Assembly (NCBI GenBank): GCA_964547415.1
Contig: CAZJNX010000022.1
Location: 1-31,511, forward strand
Origin: CAZJNX01 sp964547415
Lineage (GTDB): Bacteria > Pseudomonadota > Alphaproteobacteria > Rhizobiales > Amorphaceae
Length of the DNA: 31,511 nt
Direction of reading: 5' to 3'
A model generated the notes under the pieces. That model was not told the origin of the DNA. It ran no database searches and saw only the letters and a program-made list of their open reading frames with translations. Below are positions 16,034-24,620 of this stretch, piece by piece. Every line of letters begins with the position of its first letter. Position 1 is the first letter of the stretch. Made by a program: the position numbers and the translations under genes.

Positions 16034-17110
16034 TCACAGCCGCCGTCCGTCCGCCGTCCCGAGCCGGACGAGCACCTTGCCGAGGTGGCGCCCGGCGAGC
16101 AGGTCGCACAGCGCCTCCGGCAGCCGCTCGAAGCCGGTGACGACCGTGTGGTGCGCCCTCAGCAGGCCCGCCTTCAGGAGCTGGCCGAGCCGGCCGATCG
16201 CCCGCTCCTCCTCCGCGGCGAAGCCGTAGCGCGAGAAGGTACGGACGCTTGCCTCCTGCGTCCAGACCCGGCGCATGTTGACGGGATCGTGCTCGGGAGT
16301 CGGCCCGGTGTTGGCGTCCGACCGCCCGACGAGGACGACGGTGGCGCGGTGGGCGAGATGCTCCAGCACCTGATTGCCGAGCCGCCCGCCCACCGTGTCG
16401 AAGAAGAGGTCGACGCCGTCGGGAAGCGCCCCGGCGAGGTCCGCCTCGAAGGTGTCCGCGTGCCGGTCGAGGGCGGCGTGGGCGCCGAGGGTCGCGCGCA
16501 CGAAGGCCGTCCGCTCCGGCCCGCCCGCGATCCCGACCACCCGCATCCCGGCGAGGCGCCCGAGCTCCACCGCGACGCTGCCGACGGCGCCGGCCGCGGA
16601 CGTGACGACCATGGTCTCCCCCGGCATCGGCCGTCCGCGCCGCGACAGCGCCAGGTAGGCGGTCTGTCCCGGGGAGGACAGCACGGTGAGCCACGCCTCG
16701 GGGGCGAAGTCGGGCGAGGCGATCCTCACCCTGTCGGGCGTCGCGAGGGCGTAGTCCCGCCAGCCGAGGCGGCCGACCACGTGGTCGCCCGGCGACAGAC
16801 CCTCGGCGCGGCTCTCGATCACGCGGCCGAAGACGTCCCCGTCGATGGTCTCGCCGACGGCGAAGGGCGCGACGTAGTTGCGATAGCCGCGGGTGCGGGC
16901 GGCCTGCCAGGGGGAGATCGCGGCGAGTTCGGCGCGAACGAGGGCCTGCCCTTCGCCGGGCGCGGGAACGGGTCCCGTTTCGAGATCGAACACGTCCGGC
17001 GTCAGCCGGTCGACCGGCCGTTCCCGCAAAACGAACCGCCTGTTCTTCCGCGTGTCGATCCCCGGACACTCCCCGCTCGCCCTGCGGCCGAGATTGACAA
17101 GGGCCACCAT
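16034..17110 (-). CDS. MDR-family NADP-dependent oxidoreductase (quinone/enone reductase type)
   Basis: This protein of about 358 residues belongs to the medium-chain dehydrogenase/reductase superfamily without structural zinc, like curcumin and leukotriene B4 reductases. The N-terminal catalytic domain includes NRRFVLRERPVDRLTPDVF, and VVGRLGWRDYALATPD lies in the hinge region. The nucleotide-binding domain has VVTSAAGAVGSVAVELGRLA, the AxxGxxG loop. FFDTVGGRLGNQVLEHL and VLVGRSD then QEASVRTFSRYGF are family segments. It would reduce an activated C=C bond with NADPH. The ATG at 17110 gives about 20 residues more than usual; no better start lies downstream. It is divergent from the hydrolase gene, 60 bases away, so the two may share a control region. 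Confidence 0.88.
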   Translation of the reverse strand: MVALVNLGRRASGECPGIDTRKNRRFVLRERPVDRLTPDVFDLETGPVPAPGEGQALVRAELAAISPWQAARTRGYRNYVAPFAVGETIDGDVFGRVIESRAEGLSPGDHVVGRLGWRDYALATPDRVRIASPDFAPEAWLTVLSSPGQTAYLALSRRGRPMPGETMVVTSAAGAVGSVAVELGRLAGMRVVGIAGGPERTAFVRATLGAHAALDRHADTFEADLAGALPDGVDLFFDTVGGRLGNQVLEHLAHRATVVLVGRSDANTGPTPEHDPVNMRRVWTQEASVRTFSRYGFAAEEERAIGRLGQLLKAGLLRAHHTVVTGFERLPEALCDLLAGRHLGKVLVRLGTADGRRL

Positions 17111-17124
17111 GGGCGTCAACTCTT

Positions 17125-17142
17125 TTGTCGATTGTCGGCAAT
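17125..17142. promoter_or_regulatory. Possible operator between divergent genes
   Basis: TTGTCGATTGTCGGCAAT contains two TTGTCG repeats and the imperfect palindrome ATTGTC-G-GCAAT. It resembles the TTGTCnGACAA operator of GntR/FCD regulators with one base missing. It lies in the 60-base AT-richer gap between the divergent reductase and hydrolase genes. Confidence 0.3.
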
Positions 17143-17170
17143 GCGGCCGGCGGCGGACGGACGGACCCGG

Positions 17171-18028
17171 ATGCCCTACCGAGACCTGCCCCAGGACGAG
17201 CTCGTCCGGCAATACAATCCCCGTGCCGCCGTGCCCGACCACGAGGTGTGGAAATACCAGTGGGCGATCGCGAGCGAGGCCGTGCGCCGCCGCCACGAGG
17301 CCCGCCTGCGCGTGCCCTACGGCCCGACGCCCGGCCAGACGCTCGACGTCTTCCCGGCCGCGCGGGCGGGCGCGCCGGTCAACGTGTTCATCCACGGCGG
17401 CTTCTGGCGCTTCCTCGACAGCTTCGACCACCACCTCGTGGTCCCGCCCGTCCTCGAGACAGGGGCGGCGTCCGTCTCCGTCAACTACGACCTGTGCCCG
17501 ACCGTCCCCCTCACGGAGGTGGTGGACCAGGTGCGGCGGGCGCTCGCCTTCGTCCACGCCAACGCGACCGGCTTCGGCGCCGACCCGGACCGGCTCCACG
17601 TGTCCGGCCACTCGGCGGGCGCCCACCTGACGGCGATGGCCGTCGCCGAGGGCGCCATGGAGGCCGTCGGGCTGCCCGGGGACGCGGTGAAGGGCGCGAC
17701 GGTGGTGAGCGCCCTGTTCGACCTGTGGCCCATGCTTGAGATCCCGGGCGGGGAGGACCTGCGCCTCACGCCCGAGACGGTCCCGCCCATGAGCCCGCTG
17801 TTCACCCCGCCCGCCCCGGGCGTGCCGCTGGTCCTCGCGGTCGGCGGGCGGGAGACCGAGGAGTGGATCCGCCAGACCGAGGCCATGGCCGACCTCGTCG
17901 CCGGGCGGGGCAACCCCGTGCGCCTCCTGAAGCCGGAGGCGGACCACCACTACTCGATCCTCCTGTCCCTCGCCAATCCGGTCACCGACCTGTGCCGCGC
18001 CATGCTCGACCAGATGGAGAGCCGATGA
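17171..18028 (+). CDS. Alpha/beta hydrolase (esterase / kynurenine-formamidase-like)
   Basis: This 285-residue alpha/beta hydrolase has oxyanion motif HGGFW at 75-79, nucleophile Ser148 in GHSAG (146-150), and a C-terminal His in ADHHYSIL (259/260). The order and spacing match the arylformamidase/BD-FAE group, which cleaves formamides and small esters. The N-terminus, RDLPQDELVRQYNPRAAVPD, is also typical of that group. ATG 17171 is chosen over an in-frame ATG at 17141 because family sequence begins here. Its stop overlaps an ATG by four bases (ATGA), leading through a short frame to hyuA. In this setting it could hydrolyse the ring-opened or N-formyl/carbamoyl product of the hydantoinase-type enzyme; that is inference. 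Confidence 0.88.
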   Translation: MPYRDLPQDELVRQYNPRAAVPDHEVWKYQWAIASEAVRRRHEARLRVPYGPTPGQTLDVFPAARAGAPVNVFIHGGFWRFLDSFDHHLVVPPVLETGAASVSVNYDLCPTVPLTEVVDQVRRALAFVHANATGFGADPDRLHVSGHSAGAHLTAMAVAEGAMEAVGLPGDAVKGATVVSALFDLWPMLEIPGGEDLRLTPETVPPMSPLFTPPAPGVPLVLAVGGRETEEWIRQTEAMADLVAGRGNPVRLLKPEADHHYSILLSLANPVTDLCRAMLDQMESR

Positions 18029-18102
18029 AGGACCGCGATCCCGCCGCCGAGGCGCCGCCCGGGACCGGTGCGGCCGCGGCCCGTGGCACCGCCCGCCGAT
18101 GA
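18025..18102 (+). CDS. Possible 25-codon coupling peptide
   Basis: ATG at 18025 overlaps the hydrolase stop (ATGA). The frame runs 25 codons, MKDRDPAAEAPPG to GTARR, and its TGA overlaps the ATG of hyuA in a second ATGA. The peptide is Ala/Arg-rich and matches nothing I know. The hyuA start has no clear ribosome binding site of its own, so translation through this frame may bring ribosomes to hyuA. It could also be a chance frame. Confidence 0.25.
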   Translation: MKDRDPAAEAPPGTGAAAARGTARR

Positions 18103-20186
18103 GCGCCCGCTTCCCCGTCGCCTCCGACATCGGCGGCACCTTCACCGACATCGCCACCGTGACCCCGGACGGGACCCTCTTCGTGGAGAAGGTCCCCTCG
18201 ACGCCCGAGGACCTCGCCGCGGGCGTCGTCGACGGCATCGTCCGCCTCGCCGGGGCGCGCGGGCTCGATCGGGGCAGCGTGAGCGAGGTCTTCCACGCCT
18301 GCACCGTCGCGACGAACGCGATCCTGGAGCACCGCGGCGCCCGCACCGGCCTCGTCACCACCGAGGGCTTCCGCGACGTCCTCGAGCTTCGCCGCATCCG
18401 CGTCCCCCGCCTGTACGAGCCGCTCTACCAGCGCCCCGCGCCGCTGGTGCCGCGGGCGCTGCGCCTCGAGGTGCGCGAGCGGATCGGCGGGGACGGGGCG
18501 GTCGTCGTACCCCTCGACGAGGAATCGGTCGTCCGGGCGGCGCGGGCGCTCGCGCAGGCGCAGGTGACGTCCGTCGCCGTCGGCTTCCTCAACGCCTACC
18601 GGAACGACGCCCACGAGCGGCGGGCGGGCGAGATCGTCCGCGAGATCCTGGGGCCGGACGTCTTCGTGTGCCTGTCGAGCGAGGTTCTGCCCCTCATCCG
18701 CGAGTACGAGCGCATCAGCACCACCGTCGCCAACGCCTACGTGGGCCCGCCCGTCTCCCGCTACCTCGACGGGATCGTGGAGCGGCTCGGCGCGGCCGGG
18801 TTCGACGCGCGGCTGTCGGTCATGGAATCGGCGGGCGGCCTCCTCGACGTGGCGAGCGTGCGGGCGCGGCCCGCGGGGATCGTGGAATCGGGACCCGCCG
18901 CGGGGATCGTCGGCGCGGCCCACCTCGCCCGCACCCTCGGGCTGAAGGACGTCGTCACCTTCGACATGGGCGGGACGACCGCCAAGGCCTCCATCGTGAA
19001 GGACGGGCGCATCCCCCACGCGGACGGCTACGAGGTGGGGGGCGAGATCTCCGCCACCTCCGCCCTCGGCGGTGGGGGCGGCTACGCCCTGTCGCTCCCG
19101 GTCATCGACATCTCCGAGATCGGGGCGGGAGGCGGCTCCCTCGTCCACGTGGACGCGGGCGGGCTCATCAAGGTGGGGCCGGAGAGCGCGGGCGCCGTCC
19201 CGGGCCCCGCCTCATATGGCAAAGGCAACGAGCGGCCGACCGTGACGGACGCCAACGTGGTGCTGGGCTACGTGAACCCGCGCGGGCTCGCGGGCGGGAC
19301 GGTCCCCATCCACGCCAACAGGGCGGAGGCGGCGCTCCGCCGCTTCGTCGCCGAGCCCCTCGGCGTTTCGGTGGTCGAGGCCGCCCTCGGCGTCCACCGC
19401 ATCGCCAACGCGCGGATGCTGCGGGCGATCCGCTCCGTCACCACCCAGCGCGGCCTCGACCCGCGGGACTTCGCCCTCGTCGCCTTCGGCGGGAACGGCG
19501 GCGTCCACGGGGCGGGCCTTGCCGCCGAGCTCGGGATGACGCGGATGATCGTGCCGCGGGCGGCGGGCGTGTTCAGCGCCGTCGGCCTCCTGTTCGCGCC
19601 GAAGGAGACGACGGCCCTCGCCGCCTTCCCCCACGACCTCGATGCCTTCCCGGCCGAGGCCGCCGAGGCCGCCGCCCGGGCGCTGAAGGAGAAGGTGGCC
19701 GGCCTCCTCGCCGAGCCGGTGGAGGCGCTTCGCTTCGAGGTGTCGGCGGACATGCGCTACCGGGGGCAGGCGTTCGAATTGTCCGTGCGCGTGCCGGGCG
19801 ACGCGTTCGGGCCCGACACGGCCGCCGCCCTCGCCCCCGCCTTCGACGCCGTCCACGCCGAGCGCTACGGCCATGCCTTCCCGGCCGGTACCGGCATGGA
19901 GGTGGTGGCGCTGCGCGTCACGGGCATTGCGGCCGCGCGCCCGCCCGAACTCGCGGGCGCCGACCGGGGGACGCCGCCCCCGCCCGGCACCCGCACCGTC
20001 CACTTCGCCGGCGGGGCGGCACAGGCCCCCGTCCTTGACCGCGCCCACCTGTCGGAGGCGCCGCGGGCGGGCCCCCTCGTGGTGGAGGAGTACGACGGCA
20101 CGACCGTGGTGCCGCCGGGCGCCACCGTCGCGGTCGACGGCGCCGGCAACCTCGTCCTCGCACTCGCCGAGGAGGCGACCCGATGA
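18099..20186 (+). CDS. hyuA: Hydantoinase/oxoprolinase subunit A
   Basis: This 695-residue subunit of the ATP-dependent hydantoinase/5-oxoprolinase/acetone carboxylase superfamily couples ATP hydrolysis to opening of a lactam or hydantoin ring, or to carboxylation. The actin-like ATP-binding start DIGGTFTDIATVTPDGTL is at residues 10-27, with HACTVATNAILEHRGARTGL following. VLPLIREYERISTTVANAYV and the second phosphate-binding segment VVTFDMGGTTAKASIV (about 286-301) are intact. GGNGGVHGAGLAAELGM and GVFSAVGLL mark the C-terminal half of the domain. Its length is normal for the A subunit. It is followed immediately by subunit B with an ATGA overlap. The true substrate cannot be decided by sequence alone. 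Confidence 0.93.
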   Translation: MSARFPVASDIGGTFTDIATVTPDGTLFVEKVPSTPEDLAAGVVDGIVRLAGARGLDRGSVSEVFHACTVATNAILEHRGARTGLVTTEGFRDVLELRRIRVPRLYEPLYQRPAPLVPRALRLEVRERIGGDGAVVVPLDEESVVRAARALAQAQVTSVAVGFLNAYRNDAHERRAGEIVREILGPDVFVCLSSEVLPLIREYERISTTVANAYVGPPVSRYLDGIVERLGAAGFDARLSVMESAGGLLDVASVRARPAGIVESGPAAGIVGAAHLARTLGLKDVVTFDMGGTTAKASIVKDGRIPHADGYEVGGEISATSALGGGGGYALSLPVIDISEIGAGGGSLVHVDAGGLIKVGPESAGAVPGPASYGKGNERPTVTDANVVLGYVNPRGLAGGTVPIHANRAEAALRRFVAEPLGVSVVEAALGVHRIANARMLRAIRSVTTQRGLDPRDFALVAFGGNGGVHGAGLAAELGMTRMIVPRAAGVFSAVGLLFAPKETTALAAFPHDLDAFPAEAAEAAARALKEKVAGLLAEPVEALRFEVSADMRYRGQAFELSVRVPGDAFGPDTAAALAPAFDAVHAERYGHAFPAGTGMEVVALRVTGIAAARPPELAGADRGTPPPPGTRTVHFAGGAAQAPVLDRAHLSEAPRAGPLVVEEYDGTTVVPPGATVAVDGAGNLVLALAEEATR

Positions 20187-21856
20187 CCACGCGGATCGAC
20201 CCGTTCCTCCTCGAAATCCTGCGCAACGCCTTCGACACCATCGCCGACGACATCGCGATCACGCTGATGCGCACGGCGCTCTCGCCCATCGTGCGCGACA
20301 GCCTCGACTTCTCCACCGCCCTGTGCGGGCCGGACGGGCGCGTCCTCGCCCAGGGCGTGTGCACGCCCATGCACCTCGGCTCCTTCCACGACGCCATGGA
20401 GCTCCTCGTCGGCCTTCACGCCGGGACCTGCCGGCCGGGCGACGTCTTCGTCATGAACGACCCCTACGTGGCCTCCGGCCAGCACCTGCCGGACATCTAC
20501 GTGGTGATGCCGGTGTTCGTGGACGGGCGCGTCGCGGGCTGGTCGACGACGCTCGCCCACCACTCCGACGTCGGCGGCATCGTGGCCGGCAGCAACGCCC
20601 TGGGCGCCCACGAGGTCTTCCAGGAGGGCCTGCGCATCCCGCTCCTGAAGCTCGTGGAGGAGGGGAAGCCCAACGAGACGCTCTGGCGGATCATCGAGAC
20701 CAACGTGCGCACGCCCCACTGGGTGAAGGGAGACCTGTCGGCCCAGATCGCCGCCTGCGAGACCGGCGCCCGCGGCCTCGCCGACCTCCACGCCCGCCAC
20801 GGCTCGCAGACGATCGACGCGGCCGCCGAGGCCCTCCACGACTACGCCGAGGCCCTCGCCCGGGCGGAGATCGCGCGGATCCCGGACGGGGAGTATCGCT
20901 TCACCGACCACATCGACGGGCTCGGCCCCGATCCGCAGCCCATCGTCTTCTCATGCCGCCTCACCGTCTCGGGGGAGACGGTGGAGGTGGACTGGACGGG
21001 CTCCTCGGCGGAGGTGAAGGGCGGGGTCAACTCCACCTTCCCCTTCACCAAGGCGTGCGTGTACGCCGCCATCCGCTCCGTCATGACGGCGGACGTGCCC
21101 AACTGCCACGGCTTCACCCGCCCGATCACCGTGCGCGCCCCCCTCGGCACGGTCATGAACCCGCGCCCGCCCGCCCCGTGCGGCGCCCGCGGCATCACCG
21201 GCTACCGCATGATCGATTGCCTGTTCGGCGCCCTCGCCGGGGCGGTGCCGGACCGGGTGACGGCGGACGGCTCGGGCGGCTCGACCCTCCCGACCATCGC
21301 GGGCTACGACGAGGCGGGGCGCTACTTCGTCTTCTGCGAGACCGCGATGGGCACCTGGGGCGCGGCGGCGGACCACGACGGGCAGGAGGGCGTGCCCCAC
21401 GTCGGGGCGAACCAGTCCAACATCCCGATCGAACTCATCGAGGAGCGCTTTCCGCTGCGGATCGAACGCTACGCCCTCGTCCCCGACACCGGCGGCGCCG
21501 GGCGCCACCGCGGGGGCCTCGCCATCGAGCGGTCCTATCGCCTGCTCGCCCCCGAGGCGGACCTCGCCGTGCGCTCCGACAAGCGCCGCCACAGGCCCCA
21601 CGGCCTGTTCGGCGGGCACGACGGCACCCCGTCCATGAACGTGATCGAGCGCACGGACGGCACGCGGGAGGAGCTTCCCGTCCTGCCGCTCACCCCGGTC
21701 GCCATGCGTCGCGGCGACGTCTTCCGCCACGTCATGGCCTCGGGCGGCGGCTACGGAGACCCGGCCGAGCGCGACGGGGCGGCGATCCGCGCCGACCTCG
21801 CGGACGGCAAGATCACCCCCGCCGAGGCCCGCCGCGCCTACGGCTTCGAGGGGTAG
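20183..21856 (+). CDS. hyuB: Hydantoinase/oxoprolinase subunit B
   Basis: This 557-residue B subunit completes the hydantoinase/oxoprolinase enzyme with the preceding gene. Family hallmarks are the N-terminal DPFLLEILRNAFDTIADDIA, then GRVLAQGVCTPMHLGSFHDA, the metal-site region DVFVMNDPYVASGQHLPDI with AHHSDVGGIVAG, and NSTFPFTKACVYAAIRSVM. The C-terminal GRHRGGLAIERSYRLLA and RGDVFRHVMASGGGYGDP are also conserved. The ATG overlaps the hyuA stop (ATGA), which favours equal synthesis of both subunits. A strong hairpin begins at the base after the stop. Confidence 0.93.
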   Translation: MTTRIDPFLLEILRNAFDTIADDIAITLMRTALSPIVRDSLDFSTALCGPDGRVLAQGVCTPMHLGSFHDAMELLVGLHAGTCRPGDVFVMNDPYVASGQHLPDIYVVMPVFVDGRVAGWSTTLAHHSDVGGIVAGSNALGAHEVFQEGLRIPLLKLVEEGKPNETLWRIIETNVRTPHWVKGDLSAQIAACETGARGLADLHARHGSQTIDAAAEALHDYAEALARAEIARIPDGEYRFTDHIDGLGPDPQPIVFSCRLTVSGETVEVDWTGSSAEVKGGVNSTFPFTKACVYAAIRSVMTADVPNCHGFTRPITVRAPLGTVMNPRPPAPCGARGITGYRMIDCLFGALAGAVPDRVTADGSGGSTLPTIAGYDEAGRYFVFCETAMGTWGAAADHDGQEGVPHVGANQSNIPIELIEERFPLRIERYALVPDTGGAGRHRGGLAIERSYRLLAPEADLAVRSDKRRHRPHGLFGGHDGTPSMNVIERTDGTREELPVLPLTPVAMRRGDVFRHVMASGGGYGDPAERDGAAIRADLADGKITPAEARRAYGFEG

Positions 21857-21878
21857 CCGCCCGGGGGCGCCCGGGCGG
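21857..21878. terminator. Perfect 9-base-pair hairpin between convergent genes
   Basis: CCGCCCGGG (21857-21865) pairs perfectly with CCCGGGCGG (21870-21878) around a GGCG loop, right after the hyuB stop and just before the end of the SDR gene. It is a likely bidirectional terminator, without a T-run. Confidence 0.5.
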
Positions 21879-21889
21879 CCGCCGGGCGG

Positions 21890-22648
21890 TCAGGCGCCGA
21901 AGAAGTGCATGCCGCCGTCCACCGGGATGACGTTGCCCGTGATGTAGGCGGCGAGCGGGGAGGCGAGGTAGGCGACGAGGTTGCCGATGTCCTCCGGCTC
22001 GCCGAAGTAGCCCATCGGGATGTAGCGCTCGATGAAGTCGGCGCGGGACGCCTCGGTCGGGTAGAGGCGGTTCAGGATCTGGTCGGAGTTGATCCGACCC
22101 GGCGGGATCGAGTTGATCGTCACCCCGTCCTTCGCCACGTCGCAGGCGAGGCCCTTGGCCCACAGGTGGACCGCGGCCTTGGCCGTCGTCGCCGCGTTCA
22201 GCGTCCGCGGCTCCATCAGCCCGGTGATGTTGACGATCCGGCCCCAGCGCCGCTCACGCATCGCCGGCAGCAGGTGCTCCGTCATCCGCCGCGTGGAGGT
22301 GAAGTTGAGGGACATGGCCTCGTCCCACACCGCGTCGTCGCCGAGGCCGCCGAGCGGGCGGGAGGCGCCGGCGTTGTTGACGAGGATGTCCACCTGCCCG
22401 AGCGCGGCGACCGCCTCCTCGGCGATCCGCGCGACGTCCGCCCCGTCCGTCACGTCGCCCGTCAGCACCACGGGGCGGGGGCCGCCCGCCGCCGCGATCC
22501 GGTCGGCGAGGGCGTCGAGGCCCTCCCGGCGGCGCGCGGTGACGGCGAGGCGCACGCCTTCCCGGGCGAGGGCGGTCGCGATCCCGCTTCCGATGCCGGC
22601 GCTCGCGCCGGTGACGAGGCCGGTGCGGCCGGCGAGCATGAGATCCAT
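21890..22648 (-). CDS. SDR-family protein lacking the catalytic tyrosine
   Basis: This 252-residue classical-length short-chain dehydrogenase/reductase has nucleotide-binding loop TGASAGIGSG (13-22), NNAGASRPLGG at 91-101, and C-terminal GNVIPVDGGMHFF. The active-site segment reads NAATTAKAAVHLWAKGLA: Lys157 is present, but the residue four before it is Ala153, not Tyr, and the Ser position is also not serine. IPPGRINSDQI follows, as in a known divergent SDR subgroup with the same substitution. It is usually annotated as 3-oxoacyl-ACP-reductase-like, but normal SDR chemistry is doubtful. The start is ATG at 22648, with AGGA upstream. It is convergent with hyuB. Confidence 0.88.
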   Translation of the reverse strand: MDLMLAGRTGLVTGASAGIGSGIATALAREGVRLAVTARRREGLDALADRIAAAGGPRPVVLTGDVTDGADVARIAEEAVAALGQVDILVNNAGASRPLGGLGDDAVWDEAMSLNFTSTRRMTEHLLPAMRERRWGRIVNITGLMEPRTLNAATTAKAAVHLWAKGLACDVAKDGVTINSIPPGRINSDQILNRLYPTEASRADFIERYIPMGYFGEPEDIGNLVAYLASPLAAYITGNVIPVDGGMHFFGA

Positions 22649-23077
22649 GGGGGTCGTCCTGTGGTGGTGATGCCGGCACGGGCTGGCGCCGGCCGTCGGG
22701 TGGGGTTTGGACGGTAGTCGACGGGGCCGCGGCGCGCCAGCCGCCGCGTTGCCGGCGACCGGCCCGGGCACCGCGCCTCGCCCTCCCGGCGGGCGGGAAC
22801 CGGGAAGGTCCCAGCACGCGGCGGGCCGTCCGCCTCGGTTTTCCGCGGCGGGCGCGTCCCCGGTCGGGCGCGGCGCAAGGGACCCGCGGAAAGGCCGGTG
22901 CCCCGAGCAAGGTCCGCGAACCGCTCCCCGAAACGGGCGTCGGCGCGCAGGGGGTGGCTCGGGGGCGGCCTCGACCCGCCATGGGCCCGCCGCGGACGGG
23001 CACGGCGCCCGCCGACCAGCGGGCTGCCCGCCGGCGCGCGCGCACCGTCCGCGCGCCTTCGTCGGCCCGCTGGCGGG
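22649..23077. other. Gene-free interval of 429 bases
   Basis: It lies between the SDR start and the end of the MACPF gene, both on the minus strand. I see no gene, repeat or clear promoter in it. The open frames are Arg/Pro/Ala-rich composition artefacts. Confidence 0.5.
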
Positions 23078-24610
23078 TCAGGGCCGGGCCGTGCCCTCCT
23101 CCCAGATCTGGAGGCGGTAGCGGGCGGTGGCGCCCGGAAGGGTGATGGAGCCGTCGAAGGCCTGCACGACGCCCGGTTCGATCCGCCCCAGCGGGAAGGC
23201 CTGTTCGGGGAAGTCCCGGCTGAGGCGCTTGCGGTTGACGTCGTGGGTGTGGAGCTCGCCGTGGAGGTAGACCTTTCCGTCCCGGATGAAGCGCTCCGAG
23301 ATCGTTCCGGTGCAAGAGGTGTAGAGCGGCAGCGTGTTGCCATCCAGGACGAAGGTCCGGTCCCAGGCGACGAGACCGTCGGGCCGGTGGCGCGAGTCGA
23401 CCTTCTGGTCCATCGCCAGCGAGAAGGGCGGGATGCTGCGCACGGGCGTGCCGGCGCCGTCGGTGAAGCCGCCCCGGAGCGCCCCGCCGAAGAACGCCAC
23501 GCTGCCGTCGATCTCCAGGTCGAGGGATTCGAGGCGCACGCACAGCGAGCGGGGCTCGGGAATGTCGAGCGCCCGCGGGTCGTCGTGCGTCATCGAGGTG
23601 TGCCCGTACTGGCGGAAATAGATCCCGGTGGCATACTCCAGGAGATGCTTCTTCAAGCCGATGTCCGGATCATCGGGAAAGAAGACCGGCGTCAACAGGT
23701 CGAAGACCGGGCGGAACTCGACCGCGACCGGCATCGGGTTGTCCTTGACGCTGGCTTCCCAGGCGTCGGTGTCGGTGTTTCCGGTACTGCCCACCCACCA
23801 GCGGGTGTCGGTCGAGTTCTCGTGGTTGTTCCTGCGGTCGCTGCTTTCCTTCGACTGGTCGGAGAAGCTGCCGCCGAACGAGACCGCCTTGACCTGGCCC
23901 TCCGCGCCGATCGAGTAGCCGTCCTCGGTGGCGGACATCATCTGGTAGGTGGTCTTCGTGATCTCGGTCTTGGCGTAGGCCGTGCCGCCGTACTCGATCC
24001 GCTCGGCGAAGTGGGTGCCGAAGCGGTCGAGGATGTTCTTCAGCGCCACGCTGTTGTCCGCGCTCCACTCGAGCGGCATTTCCTCGATCGCCTCGCGAAA
24101 ACCCTCCTCGAGGGGCTGGCGGAGGTAGTCCTCGCCCTTGCGCCAGCGCAGCTTGAGCTGGAGGGTGTGCAGGTGCACGTCGCACCGCTCCATGATGAAG
24201 GCGCGATCGCGGCCCGTGGAGTCGTCGTTGATCTCCGAGTGGGCGCGTGAGGCGGAGAAGGCGAACTTGCCGACGCCGACGTTCGCGGAATAGTCCTGCT
24301 TGGAAAAATCCTGCAGGTCCTCGTACGACTTCACCAGCGTGTGGCTGCTGTCGCACTCTGCGGTGCCGCCGGGCGTCTGGGCGACGCCGTAGACCGCCTT
24401 GCTCTCGTTCTGGGAGGCGTAACCGTCCGCGTCCTCGAAATAGAACTTGAAGAGCGGCTGGTCGGAGATGATGTCGCCGTCCTTCCGGGCGAAGTTGAGC
24501 GGGTCGGTCTTCAACAGGTTGTAGCCGCGCCCGAGCCAGCCGAAGTTCGGCGGGGCGAAGACCGAGCCGTTGAACTCGCCGGTGACGAAGGCGGTGCGCG
24601 AGGGGACCAT
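23078..24610 (-). CDS. MACPF/perforin-like pore-forming domain protein
   Basis: This 510-residue protein carries the membrane-attack-complex/perforin fold in its first 310 residues. The evidence is GWLGRGYNLL at 24-33, where MACPF proteins have the LG.GYd motif. The family signature FGTHF is at 197-201, followed by AERIEYGGTAYAKTEI. A Gly/Ser/Gln-rich amphipathic stretch (215-275) is of the kind that becomes a membrane hairpin. WWVGSTGNTD..WEASVKDNP then FRPVFDLL (271-306) matches the end of the domain. Residues 350-510 form a separate C-terminal, probably beta-rich, domain (LCVRLESLDLEIDGSVAFFG) that may choose the target. There is no signal peptide, so export would need another route or lysis. 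Its composition is less GC-rich than its neighbours, which suggests acquisition. The ATG at 24610 has no good ribosome binding site. A duplicated segment lies directly upstream. The target is unknown. Confidence 0.85.
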   Translation of the reverse strand: MVPSRTAFVTGEFNGSVFAPPNFGWLGRGYNLLKTDPLNFARKDGDIISDQPLFKFYFEDADGYASQNESKAVYGVAQTPGGTAECDSSHTLVKSYEDLQDFSKQDYSANVGVGKFAFSASRAHSEINDDSTGRDRAFIMERCDVHLHTLQLKLRWRKGEDYLRQPLEEGFREAIEEMPLEWSADNSVALKNILDRFGTHFAERIEYGGTAYAKTEITKTTYQMMSATEDGYSIGAEGQVKAVSFGGSFSDQSKESSDRRNNHENSTDTRWWVGSTGNTDTDAWEASVKDNPMPVAVEFRPVFDLLTPVFFPDDPDIGLKKHLLEYATGIYFRQYGHTSMTHDDPRALDIPEPRSLCVRLESLDLEIDGSVAFFGGALRGGFTDGAGTPVRSIPPFSLAMDQKVDSRHRPDGLVAWDRTFVLDGNTLPLYTSCTGTISERFIRDGKVYLHGELHTHDVNRKRLSRDFPEQAFPLGRIEPGVVQAFDGSITLPGATARYRLQIWEEGTARP

Positions 24611-24620
24611 GTCGGCGTTA

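Noticed and set aside
15206..17140. Plus-strand open frame upstream of the hydrolase
   Set aside because: It is antisense to dctP and the reductase, both of which have strong family evidence. Only the part from 17171 is real.
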